From positions 14,444,001-14,508,000 of the forward strand of contig OU612068.1 of the NCBI GenBank assembly GCA_914767715.1: DNA of 64,000 nucleotides, written 5' to 3'. Shown here piece after piece: positions 38,411-50,100 of this stretch. Origin of the DNA: Membranipora membranacea (Eukaryota; Bryozoa; Gymnolaemata; Cheilostomatida; Membraniporidae). The position numbers and the translations under genes are program-made. Within the stretch, counting starts at the first letter, position 1, and the number at the start of each line of letters is the position of its first letter. A model generated the notes under the pieces. The model saw nothing but the letters and a program-made list of their open reading frames with translations. It did not search any database and was not told where the DNA came from.

Positions 38411-40598
38411 CTGTGAAGAGCTTAGTTAACCAATCACAGACAGGTTTCGCGGAAACGAGGTGAAAAAGCAACTCATTACAGGGCTGGACGCGATTGAAAA
38501 ATGTGGTCTGTCTGGTAAATACAAAGCCTGGATTCTCAACTTTGCACTCATGCCTCGAATTCTGTGGCCTCTGACAGTTTATGATAATCCGCTTACACCA
38601 TTTGAAAGAATTGAGCAAATGATTAACAAGCACATGCGTAAGTGGCTCGGAGTTCCAAGGAGCTTCAACACTAATGCACTGTATGCCAGTTCGTTTACTC
38701 TTTCACTACCTATGAAATCGCTTTTGGAAGAGTACAAAACACCAAAAGCGAGACTGGATATGATGTTGAACGAGTCACCAGACCAGGTGATAAGGGAATG
38801 TGCTCCAACACTTGACACTGGTAAAAAGTGGTCTGTCACAGAGACTGTCAGAGATGCCAAATCTCGACTGGAGATAAGTGAGATTGTGGGTGCTGTGACA
38901 ACTGCACGTCATGGCATCGGCTGGGAAGCAAACCGTTGGTTCTCAAAGGAAAGCCCAAAGGTTAGACGGGAGATGGTAGTTGATTAGGTGCGCAAGATGG
39001 AAGAGGAGCGCCGCCAGACACAAGCTGTAGGCCAAGCCCAACAAGGCAGGTGGACTTGTTGGGAGTCTGTTGAGCAGCGTCAGCTCAAATGGACAGAAAT
39101 GTGGTAGATGGAGCCACAAAGGATCAGCTTTCTGGTTGGTGCAGCTTATGATCAACTACCGACCCCAGCGATCCTGGAACGCTGGAATTTGACCGAGAAC
39201 TCGAAATGCGCCGAGTGCTCGGCCAAGGGCACACTTCGACATTTATTCTGTCGAATTGCCCGCAAAGCCTTGAAAGATACACGTATAAGCATAATCAAGT
39301 CCTGAAAGTGTTGTGTAAATATATCACGGAGAAGTGTGAATATGCTAACGCTGGTGGTGAAGCGCGTGAAAAGATTTTGCGCAAAAAGGGATTGATGAAC
39401 AGCAGAGAATGGCAGGTGAGATGCGACCTCACAGAGCAGCTCAGCATGCCACAGCATATTGTGATCATGAACCAAAGACCAGACTTAGTTGTCTGGTCTG
39501 ACAAAGAAAAAGCACTAATACTGATGGAATTGACGGTGCCTTGGAAAGAAAATCTCTCAAACGCGCATGAGAGAAAACTAACAAGATACGAAGATCTGGT
39601 CACACAATTCCAAGACAAAGGTTGGAATTGCGAATTATTCGGAGTGGAAGTTGGCTGCCGTGGATTCATGGCTAGATCAGCTACCAAATTTCTGACTAGA
39701 GTTGGGCTTTCGGGCAGAGAACTCAAACAAGCCACAAAAAGCATAGTACATGAGGCAGAAAGCGCATCTGCATGGATTTGGCAACAGCACTGTGTGAAGA
39801 CAAAAGCTAAGTAATCCTATTGCTTGTAAGCTGGGGTTTAACACACTCACTTTGTTTTGTGGAGTTGGCCAGCGTTTAATTCCTTTGTTTATAATCCATG
39901 TAAGGATTAGATTGAGGGGATTAAGTGATGATTAGCAAACTGCTCGGGTAGAAGGCTAAGCGGGATTATGCCTTTAATACTCAAATTAAAGTAGTTTAAT
40001 CTCTGCAGGGTGAAATACCAAAGTGAGTCTGAGTTAGATCTAAGGCATTACAAACATAGGATTAAAAGCTTGGCCATCGCATAAAAGGCAGGCAGAGCGA
40101 GACAGGAGATCACAGTCAGCCCACTGGCTGTAGCGCAAACAAGTCATCTCTCTGACTTGTGTATGAGTTGTACTATGCTCAATGTGGTGAATTTGAGTGG
40201 TGAACTATGGCACAAGGGGCGGGTGCCTTGACGATTAGCGATGTTGCGCCAATGAGTTGATGGAAAGCAAACCTCCCTGCACTGGTTTGGCGTATAAGCA
40301 TGAGAGTGATGGGGCGAACATTGTTACACCGAAACAATGACGAGTTGGCAGCCTCCCTGGTTGCGCAACAGCGTAAACACACCAATTATGTCAAACCACC
40401 AAAACTTACAAAATGCACTGAGGGATCGATGAGATTGATTGAGATGCTCATCAACACACAGGGGTGGCTTCATGCTGCTGGGGCCGGCCATGAAGAGGTT
40501 GTACTAGAGAAGACCTCGAAACAGCGCTTGACTCATGGTTTCTAGCTGAAGACCTGTGTGTTGTGCAGTGGTACACGCACCACTGTATGTTGTATCTG
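38411..40598 (+). mobile_element. 5'-truncated R2-superclade LINE with restriction-like endonuclease (decayed)
   Basis: Plus-strand C-terminal ORF of a non-LTR element: RT thumb region (MPRILWPLTVYDNPLTP; MRKWLGVPRSF), a CCHC-type zinc knuckle (CAEC...RH...ILSNC) and a C-terminal PD-(D/E)xK-like restriction-like endonuclease (RPDLVVWSD...LILMELTVPW...VEVGCRGF). This domain order defines the R2/NeSL/HERO-type LINEs. Reading starts near 38460 and ends at 39814. It is broken by TAG stops at 38985 and 39105 and a frameshift at about 39240 inside the zinc knuckle. The 3' UTR runs to about 40598. Unit B lacks the insertion, which defines the borders approximately. Confidence 0.82.
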
Positions 40599-40650
40599 TA
40601 AGGTTATGATTCAAATCATGTCTAATGTGATTAATTGAATTTATTACTTG

Positions 40651-40659
40651 CCCCCCCCC
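40651..40659. repeat. Poly-C tract, unit A
   Basis: Nine consecutive C residues follow tattacttg. The paralogous site in unit B has sixteen, so the tract length is unstable. Confidence 0.9.
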
Positions 40660-40999
40660 TCAACAACCTACGAGTATACACACTTAGACACCGTCGAAAG
40701 AGTGTCAAAATTCTAAAGCTAAATTTAAAACTGCAATGATGAGGAGAAGAGGATTATAGTTCAAATGCCAACAATAATCTTGTGACCATAGAGATATATC
40801 AAAATTGTCTGACAATATTCTAAATTTTTTGCAAAACGATCGTTATTATGATCGTAAAATAAATTTTAAAATTGCTAAATTTTGATACCTTACCAATTAT
40901 GAATCAATCTGCTGTAAATCAGAAAACAAGAGTAGCTGTAGACAGAATCAACATGTTGAGTCTAACAAAATAACAGCTTCCAATGCATAAACTTCGAGC

Positions 41000-41440
41000 A
41001 TCTTCCTTTACAACAGCGAAACATGGACTGTCACTAAGAGTATAGACAGCTTCAACAGAAGAATGTTATGAAATGCGATTGATGTCTGATGGATAATCTC
41101 CGCAAATCTATACAATAAGACTACAAACAGACCATGGCACAAAGAAATCACTCAGAAAAGACTATGTCTGTTTGACCACACCTGCCTGGGGAAACACCAG
41201 TCCGACAAGCAATGACAGAGTACAAGCGACCGATGAAAATCTCACAAGATGGACGTGAGTTCACGTGGGGAAAAACATCCATAAAGACATTACAAAACTG
41301 GGCATAGATACCACCACCACCACAGCTAAAACTATCACACAGCACTGAGGACAGTGGAGATCACTAATACGCAGCAAAGACCCTGACTGAAAGACGAAAG
41401 TTTGCACAAACAGAACCGTTCTATGATGATGAGTCTCACA
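41000..41440 (+). mobile_element. LINE reverse-transcriptase tail remnant, unit A
   Basis: Discontinuous translation resembles the C-terminal tail of an endonuclease-reverse transcriptase: NSETWTVTKSIDSFNRRML, then AIDV, LYNKT, RPWHKEIT and DHTCLG segments with stops and frameshifts between them. It is shared in part with unit B (about 55255-55450), so it predates the duplication. Confidence 0.6.
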
Positions 41441-43400
41441 AGTTGTGGCTCAAATGAGGATCACCTATGCCTATGAAAACCCTTTCTTATTAAAGGTCAT
41501 CAATCCTTTAATAGAACTGCCCTCCTTGATAACAATATTTTTAACAAATCTACCTGATGTGCTATGATATTTGTTTTATGCATGGTCTGATGTGTCATTT
41601 GTGAATTGATCAGCAAATAAAAAAAAATTGATATATAAATTTATACTTGTAATTTCAAAATTATAATAAAGTCTCACAACGTCTACGTCAATGACCTCAA
41701 ACCTAATGCGAATTCTGGGGTGGAGCAACTCCAAACCAGATTATGAAATCGTGGCTATACTGAGGAAGCACTTGACGTATTCACAGCAGAAATTGATGGG
41801 AAATATACCAGACGAGAGGAGCAGAATGATACACTTGTCATCAGGGATCAGGAATAACCAACACTTCCAGGTATTTGACTTAGTATGGAAAATGAAAACC
41901 GTGTATTTATGAAATAGGTTGCTAAGGCAGCTTTGACAATTAGCTAGACATATTTTGCTAGCGTTTGACGGACTTGCCCCCCTCTACTGACATGTGTGTC
42001 AATAGAGGGGGCAACTCCAATACTGGCAAAATGGCTCAAACTTGATCTTACAATTATCATAATCAGAGTCTCATCAACACATTATCTTCTCTGGTTGGCC
42101 GCCCAGTTGTGCCCATCATGGCTATTCAACTCTTACCATACTTGGATGGTGTATTTATCCCTCGCAGACTTGTTATCTGATCACAGTGCTAAAGTTTACA
42201 TAATCAATTCTAACGGTCTTTGTGTAGTCTGATGATACGCGTACACTTAAGAATAAACTACAGGTGTGTCAGCAGCAATTTTATTTTCTGCAAAAATACT
42301 TTCATAATGATTTGTAGATGGGACAACCCATGGGTTCTAAAAAAATCCTTGGTATATAGAAATTAAATCTAGTTTTGAAATAGGTTGTAGAAACCGCAAA
42401 TAGTAATTGTAGCGGCCAATTATTAACAGGTATCATCATACTGAGAAGCACATATCACCAGTCCTATTTTATAACTATCTTAATCATAATCCTAACAAAA
42501 ACATGCGAAATGAGCATAAAGCATGTTTGTACCATTTTTTTATCATTCATGTACCATTTTAATCATCATTATGTCAAAAAAAACTAAACTTAGCAAGCTG
42601 TTACCACAATAATGATTCAGTGGACTGGCCAAACTAACAATAAAATGTTGTGACAGCGCTGTATTAGCCCGGATATTTGTGATGAGATGAATCAGGCCGC
42701 GGAATCATTTTTGGGTCCTGCACCTAGGGATTGGCCCTAAACTAGCGATGACATCCTATTGACTGAGTTGGGACAAGGTAAACAAGGGATATATTTGAAA
42801 GGAACACTGGTAGTCCTGGTCAGTAGATTTATTGCAGCCATCAGAGCAGGATGAGCTTGCATAATTTGTCGTAAAATACAACATTGTAATAAGTATAAAA
42901 ATTAGTACTTTAATAAATTATCTGCTGTACTTAGCAGATTTTTTATGGTCAGAACAAGATATACAAGCTACTAGAGAGCTAAAGGTTCGATTTTATCATT
43001 TATTTTATACCTTGTTAATTAACTCACAATTGATGGCGAATTATGCACATGTCAAACAAATATGCCTAGCTTAATCTTTGTTTTACAGTTATCTGCTGAG
43101 TATCAAATTAACTTTTTATGTGTATTCAAATATCATTTTATCATTCATCATGTGATTTATTTCCTATATTATACTCTTTTAGATTTCACGGTGTGTTAAT
43201 CGATAGTAACCAGTGGAAGTTGGACACAAATACACATAAAATCATAACCCCAAACTAACTTCCACTCTAGGATATCGTTATACATTCATCAGTAAAATTC
43301 AACCTCCAACAGTAGCTGCGGGTAAACCTAGCGACCCAGTAAAAACTGCTATAGTAATTATCTTTAATAGCTTATTTCTTGAACCAATTATCCTTTTTTC
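41441..43400. other. Non-coding part of unit A
   Basis: AT-rich sequence partly collinear with 55470-56625 in unit B (for example tcagagtctcatcaacacat near 42065). No exon, RNA gene or intact element was recognised. Confidence 0.5.
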
Positions 43401-45344
43401 TGCTGCCGCTACAGGTGACCTCACAAACTTGCTTTGACCTTTTTCTACGAATTCATGAATTTCTACGTGCAACATGCACGTGTAGCACTTTAATTAACAA
43501 TATGGACATGACTCAAAATAAATCATGCTCCCAATAATTGTGCTGTGATTGCAAAAGAATCGAATAGTTATAGTTATAGTTATGGTAGTATCGGGAGTTT
43601 GGTGATGTGTTACCACTGTCTTCTGGTTGTTCTCAAGTTGACTCAAGCGGATCTTGATACAAAACCTTCGCAACACAAAGCCTTGGCACTTAATGAAAAT
43701 CACAAAAAACTGAATCCTTGGTTTTGACATCAACCTGCATTTCTTCTCAGACAACCCAAATATTAATTTAATAAATCAATCAAGTTTTAAATATCTCGAG
43801 ATTGGCCATCTTTTATCGATGACAGAAAAAGCAACTCCTTAATTTTTTACTCTAATCATGGCAAAATAATAGGCGCAACGCAAAGTTATTTTAAATCAAA
43901 TATCGGCGGTGCATTTTCCTCTGTGATTTTCCCGACTCGAGGAAAAGACTAAATCATGTGAGAACAGTTGACCGGAATCATCGAATACTCGCCATTTATC
44001 ATTCATAGAGTGATGTGGTGTTATTAACGTCTCTCTTCAACTGACTCAGTGAGTCTTTATCCCAAGTCTGTGCAGATGGAATCCATATTAATATCACTTA
44101 CATCAATCTTAAAACCAGTTTCACATTGAGAATGGCTGAGATAAAGATCGGTGAGTTAAATCCATAAGCATATAAATACTTTTATGTTTAATCATGAGTA
44201 TGGATCGGTGTGGTTAGTGAATGGGTGTGGAGTATATTTTATATTGCTGAATTGAACATCACTTAGGGTAAGGAAGCAGAGGTAATTGTCAAAGCGACTT
44301 TTATCTTTAAAAACATGTTGTCATAAAATACTTAATTCTAAAGACAATGCAACAAACTTGGCTTGAACTTAATTCTAATTCTTGATCGGCAACGGAAGTG
44401 TCATGGCGAAGTTCCCAGGGAGCAGTGTCGCAGGTTTTGGTGTGCAGTTTTGTCACAGGCTAAAACCGCTTGTATGTGTGCTACTTGCCTTAGCCATTAT
44501 TGTTTTTTTTAGTTACAAGATGTGTCACTTTTGGAGGGTTCGTTGTTTTATCATTTGGACAAATGCATTTTTTTATTCTTGATTGATTATTGTGAAAACT
44601 TGTCTTCTGCCAGAGGAAAAATGGACTATTACTTATTTCTTTTTCCTCTGTCCAAGGTTTGCAGTCTTTTTTCCTAATCTTGTCTAATTGTGTTTCAGAT
44701 CAGCTTGATAACATTTTTTTTCAGTGTGGAGTAGCAATCCTTTATATTGAGTTTGCTCACACCACGCCACATCTCCTTCACCGAAAAATCAATAAGCATA
44801 CCCATACTGTGGCCATATTGAGCAGTAAATAGAACTGCTGGATAAGCTCAAGCCTCCTACTTTCTCATCTCTACTAACCATGTTCACTTGTGGTTATAGA
44901 AAATCTTATTCTCAACCTTGCATTCCTGCAAACAAATCCATCATAATTTTTTCTGCACTTTTTTCCCTACAACTTTTGCTGTAACTTTTTTGGTACATTA
45001 TGTAAAAGACCTTGTAAAATTACCTTGTCGGCTAAGAGTGTTGTTCCTGCAGGTTTTGTTGATGAGGACCAAATTCAAATGTTGCCGTCTGCATTTGCTT
45101 GTTCTTTTAGCAGCATTAGGTATTGTGCTGCCAAAATAGTCGACTGCTTCTCACATGAATGGAGAGGTCTAAGTCAGATGGGACATGCCTGGGTTTGATG
45201 TTCATGTGATTGTGTTGACAGGCAGGATGAGTTGGATACAGTCACACCTAGTTTCATGACAGGATAAGGAGATTGCTGCTAGCCAGGGACTGCCTTGTTG
45301 ATCTGGTATCACAGTTCAGTTGTTACTTGTGATTACAGATCTGG

Positions 45345-46100
45345 TCCTCAGTCCCATACTCTTCTCACTTTACGTAGACGACATGGCTGTAAGCGATGAT
45401 CACACCATCATAAAATACGCCGATGACACTGTGATATTAGAATTCATCTCGCCAAAATCACCATCATCACTGCAAGTTGAAATCAATAATATCAGATCCT
45501 GGTGCACAAGAAACAGTCTGCTCATCAACACAAAGAAAACCAAAGAGCTTGTTTTCTGTAATCTACTCGATGATCCTGACCCTCCACCAATCATGATCAA
45601 CAACTCCGCCATCGAACGAGTAGATGAATACAAATATCTTGGCACCACACTCAATCATAAGCTTAACTTCAATACAAACGCCAAAAACATCATCAGCAAA
45701 GCTAACAAACGACTATTCATCATGAAGCAGCTAGCCTTTATGAATGTCAAGACAACTACCATTAAGCTGGCATACACCTCATTTCTCGAAAGTGTCCTAC
45801 AATATCACCTATGTATTATATACGGACACCTCTCATCTGATATTAAGAACCAGTACAATCACCTCATCAACACAGCACGTAGACTAAGCAAAGGCAGGCT
45901 TGAAGTTACAACCATAGACGATATATTCGATAAGTACTTCAAAACTAAATGCCTGAGAATGTTCGCTTCGGGCAAAGACACTGTCATAACGCTAGAACAA
46001 CTCCCATCTGGTAGATACAGAGTGCCAGCCTACCGTGTAAACTGCCGTAAATACTGTTTTCGCTCATTATGTGTAAAACTGCTCAATCGAATAGCTTGAT
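45345..46100 (+). mobile_element. 5'-truncated LINE reverse-transcriptase fragment
   Basis: An open frame of about 250 codons without a stop covers the C-terminal half of a CR1/L2-like reverse transcriptase. It starts inside the usual PQGxVLSP motif (VLSPILFSLYVDD), includes the catalytic YADDT box and KYLGTTLNHKLNF, and ends LLNRIA at 46100. Everything upstream of the palm is missing, so it is a dead 5'-truncated copy. The insertion spans about 44970-46290 and is absent from unit A. Unlike the unit A LINE, this fragment has not accumulated stops. Confidence 0.85.
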
Positions 46101-46289
46101 TCATTTATTATAAATCTAGTCAATGTTTTATTATAATTTTTAAAACTTTATTTTTATTCACAGAGCACAAGAGAAACATTGATTTTATAATGAGAATTGA
46201 TACAAATATATACATACATACATACAAAGGCCGGGCTGTTTTTTTTCAGACCAGTTTAGGCGAGATAAAAGTGACATTTTCATTATAAT

Positions 46290-47124
46290 CTTTGGTTGTG
46301 AAGTGTTTGTGTTCAAGTTCAGTTTGTAGCATGAGCTATCTTTGATTGTACTGGTGAAAAAACTCACAAGCCCTTTTCAGCAATATGAGCATATTGTAGC
46401 GACAGTACCAGAAATATTAATATGCTATATAGATGTCTTTCTCGCACTGTCAAGTTTGCTATTGGCACATTAGCTTTTTGACGCTTCAACAATTTGTCAT
46501 TTTTGGACTTCTCCAGGTTGATATTGGTAAACAGTCGATCACAATTTATTTTGTGGTCAAAACACTTTTGCCCTCCCTATATATCTAAATACAAGGATTC
46601 TTTATTTGTGAGTCAACGATTCAGTGTTCAAATTCTGCTGTGTCTTGCCAGAATAAGAGCGGTTATAGAAGAGAAATTAGGCAAATTCAAAAGGAAGACA
46701 GCAAGAAATGGGTACGTGGCCTAAAAAAACAGTAGTTGATTCCTCGTAAAATACGGGAATTGTTGCATATAGTAGAAGTGATACTTGTAGTTGGCTTTTT
46801 GGCTGTAATTGAAACTAGCCATTTGTCACGATGGGCTATTATAGATCAAGCTTTACCCCTATTCCAGTTGTTCCCATTCTCCTGATGAGCAGGCAGCGGC
46901 TTTAGAGTTGAAATTTGGAGAGCACATGTTCTGGCTTACTGCACCTGTTTAGGTAAAATCAAAAACAGCTTGTACAGGAAATCTCCATGGGTTACTTAAA
47001 ATTCACCAATGACAAACAATGATGACAAGAGAAGGACATTAATATAAATTAAAAACTATAACATTCCCAGTCATAACAAACAACAATATCATAGCTACCT
47101 GGACTTTCGAAGTGCACAAGTTAA
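46290..47124. other. Non-coding unit B sequence
   Basis: Downstream of F-box copy B, collinear with 29390-29880 of unit A (for example around cccattct...gagcag). No gene seen. Confidence 0.5.
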
Positions 47125-50100
47125 CTAAGCTCTCAGATAACGTTCTAGTATTGGTTTGCTGTCTTTAGATTGTTTCTCGTCATCTTCTTCTATATCGTCA
47201 AATGCTTGAACAGAAAGTGACCGAGTGCCATCTACATCGATAAGCCAACTAAATCTATGACTCCTACAAAGAACTCACACTGTTACTGATAATGGCAAAT
47301 GAGACAGTAATTACAATTCAATAAAACAGCTAGCATAGCCTACTAGAGCAAGTTTGTTCTATCTGTGGTGGCGGAGGGATATTGCAAATGATTGATATCG
47401 CGGTGCCTCAACACCAAACATTTGCGATATCCCTCCGCCACCACAAAGGGAACAAACTGGTTCTAAGCATGGCCTGTGGTTAATGGAACTATTAATGATG
47501 AAAATAATATACATTTGTTATTTCTATTTTACTATAATTCTATTATTAATTAGTAACTTCCATTAGAATATAACATGAGCATTTCTATGTTTGAATATCA
47601 ATTTCCATTGTTATCAACACCCAAGCGGCGAGAAAGACTTTCAACACACTTTCTTGCTTAACTTTGACTTACCCCTCCATGGAAGACATTGGAGCCATTT
47701 TTCTGTTGTCATGCATCATGATTGGATTTTGACAATTCCTCACATTCAGCCGCCTCAAAGAAGGGAACCTGTTTGTCCAGAGTTCAGACCATGATTCCTC
47801 TAACCCAGATTCGCCATAATCTCCGACATAGCACCCTGAAAGTATTATAATGATGATCATACTGTATGTAGCTTTAACTCCCTGGCCTGTCTACTGAGTA
47901 GTAGAAGCAGGTTATGCTAACGTAATAAATATTCAGCAGAATAAAAGTTGTTGAATTTCACTGTTATGGTTGATTATGAGCTGCCAATATGGAAACAAGG
48001 TGAATCTTGATTATCTAATAGTCAGGAACATTGCTCAATCTTACCAGCCATATTGAGTGAGGTCAGATGCACTAGAGTCACTGAGATTGTGTCCAAGGCT
48101 TCCAATCTGACTCTACACAGCCCGATGTCCAAGATAGCTAGACTGGTGTGTCTAGATATGGGCTCAAAAATACTGTTAAATAGCCTTCCGGTATCCTTTA
48201 GCTTGAGAATCTTTAGCTTATTTGGCAGTTCTTTTGATTTGTCAATAGAATAAAGGTTTATAACCAGTACTCCTGTTAAGTCAAGGTACTCCAAGTTTCC
48301 TAGCGTGCCACCTGAACAAAATGCATATCTTGCGTTAAGTGATAATATAATAATAATGTAATAATGATACAAAAAAAACAATGAAATAATGTTAATGAAA
48401 TCTGTACATGAAACGATGCCAAATAGGACAACTTCTCAATTCCAGGAAAACATCTCGTTTCACAGCAGAATAATATGGTTGAGATTGAGGCTGAGGGTTC
48501 GAATCCCCCTACTGTCCATCGACTACTGTGTGCTCCGACCTGCCTGCAAACAGAGAACTATCTGGCGTAAATATTGTGGCCTAAGGCAACAAGTATTTCG
48601 CCGCCCATATTACGGGATGTGGCGTGTGATATGAGAACAATTTCAATCAACCGCGGTATGACAACTTCTACACCTCTCGTTCAGTTGCATTTGCCATTTT
48701 ATGGAAAATCTCGAGGCTTGTCTGGCTCACCTCAGATTTTCTCCTTTTACTTAAGAGGAGGGGGCTTGGTTGTAGGGTCCTATCTAAAGGTTAATTTTAA
48801 TTGTACTTAGATAACTAAAAATAGTCACGAGACTATGTAGCATAGATTACTCACATCCTGAAAGAATCTCGTTGAATTTCTGATGACTGATGTTACAGTA
48901 TGGGAGACTAAGATGAGTCAGTTTACATTTCAGCACCTGACAGAGGTCCAGTTTGAATATGTGTTCGTGTGTGATGCTGAGATGCTGAAGCTTTTCATAC
49001 TTGTTAAACTCCTTGATTATGGCAACTCCAAGACCTTCGAAAGAAAATTTAAATGTAAGAAATATCAACAGTATGTACGGAATGTACGATGATTGCAATT
49101 TATTTAGTCTTCAGCTTTTTTAAGTACATTCTACATTCATTCACATTGATTTTTATCATAACAATGTTCTTCCAACTATGTCAATTCAAAAACGAAATCA
49201 GAAAAATAACAGTAATAAACAGTAAATAACAGTAATAAACAATAGGGAAAAAGAAAATGATTTACGGATCGACATACACCAATACAGTTCACCAAGAGGG
49301 CTTCATGAAAAAGTCAAGTTTTCTCACTTTTTGTGGCAGTACAACGCTCAGATCGACGTCTTTTTGAGATGTTTTCTGTTATCGGGCTTCTTACTGCCAG
49401 TCTCTTTGTATGACAGGGTCGGCCCAACAGCTTGATTGCTTTTAGAAGGGGTTTCGGTTTTAAACAAGTGAAACCAATATCAACATTTAGTCTAGAGTAG
49501 AGATCTTTACTTAGCCGGTTCCATCTCCGGCAAACCCTATACAATAATTTAAAATATTGATAAGACAAAGAATATATGAGAAAAGAAATACAGGTAAACA
49601 AATACACAAAAAACGATGAACTTTCTTAATAAGCAAAATGGATAACCAGGACACTTTACTGATGACAATAAGCCATAGTCAGTAAGCCAAGCCACATCAC
49701 AAAGTTGCAGTTTTTTCCATAAAATTTTTCCGTCAGATTTTTCCTTCAGATTTTATACAATCTAGCATTCGAACAGACCAAAACTGTGTTTTGTGACTAT
49801 GTCATCTCTCTCCCCGTGGACATCTTTAATACTAAAACCAATGTCATCTAAATATGCCAGGTAAACAAGTATGAGGTATTTCGACCACTCTTTCAATATT
49901 ACTATCTATATATGTATGTTACAAGTGATAATTACAGAGAGGCTTCCAGGAATAAAAAGGATTTTGATATAGCCAAGACCATTGAATTCCATATCTGGAA
50001 TAGCATCATTAGCTTTCTTTTGCAAAACAAAGGGCTTGCAAAAATAGCCAGTCCCTAGTAGCAATCTAGAAATGCCCTAATCATCGACACTGTAGGGGTA

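Larger units (their letters stand above)
27925..43440. repeat. Segmental duplication unit A
   Basis: Left copy of a tandem duplication. It is collinear with unit B from the stretch ctacaaattcatgaatttct (about 27925, versus 43443) through the F-box gene to about 42410 (versus 56100). Its right edge (ctgctgccgctacaggtgac, about 43400-43440) matches the right edge of unit B at about 56626-56670, as a tandem duplication predicts. Unit A carries extra insertions at about 29880-33385 (LINE) and 38411-40598 (LINE tail). Outside the F-box gene, for example 28000-29900 and 29900-30950, only degenerate shared sequence was seen. Confidence 0.88.

Noticed and set aside
39295-39744. 149-codon minus-strand open frame
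   Set aside because: Antisense shadow of the restriction-like endonuclease region of the LINE.
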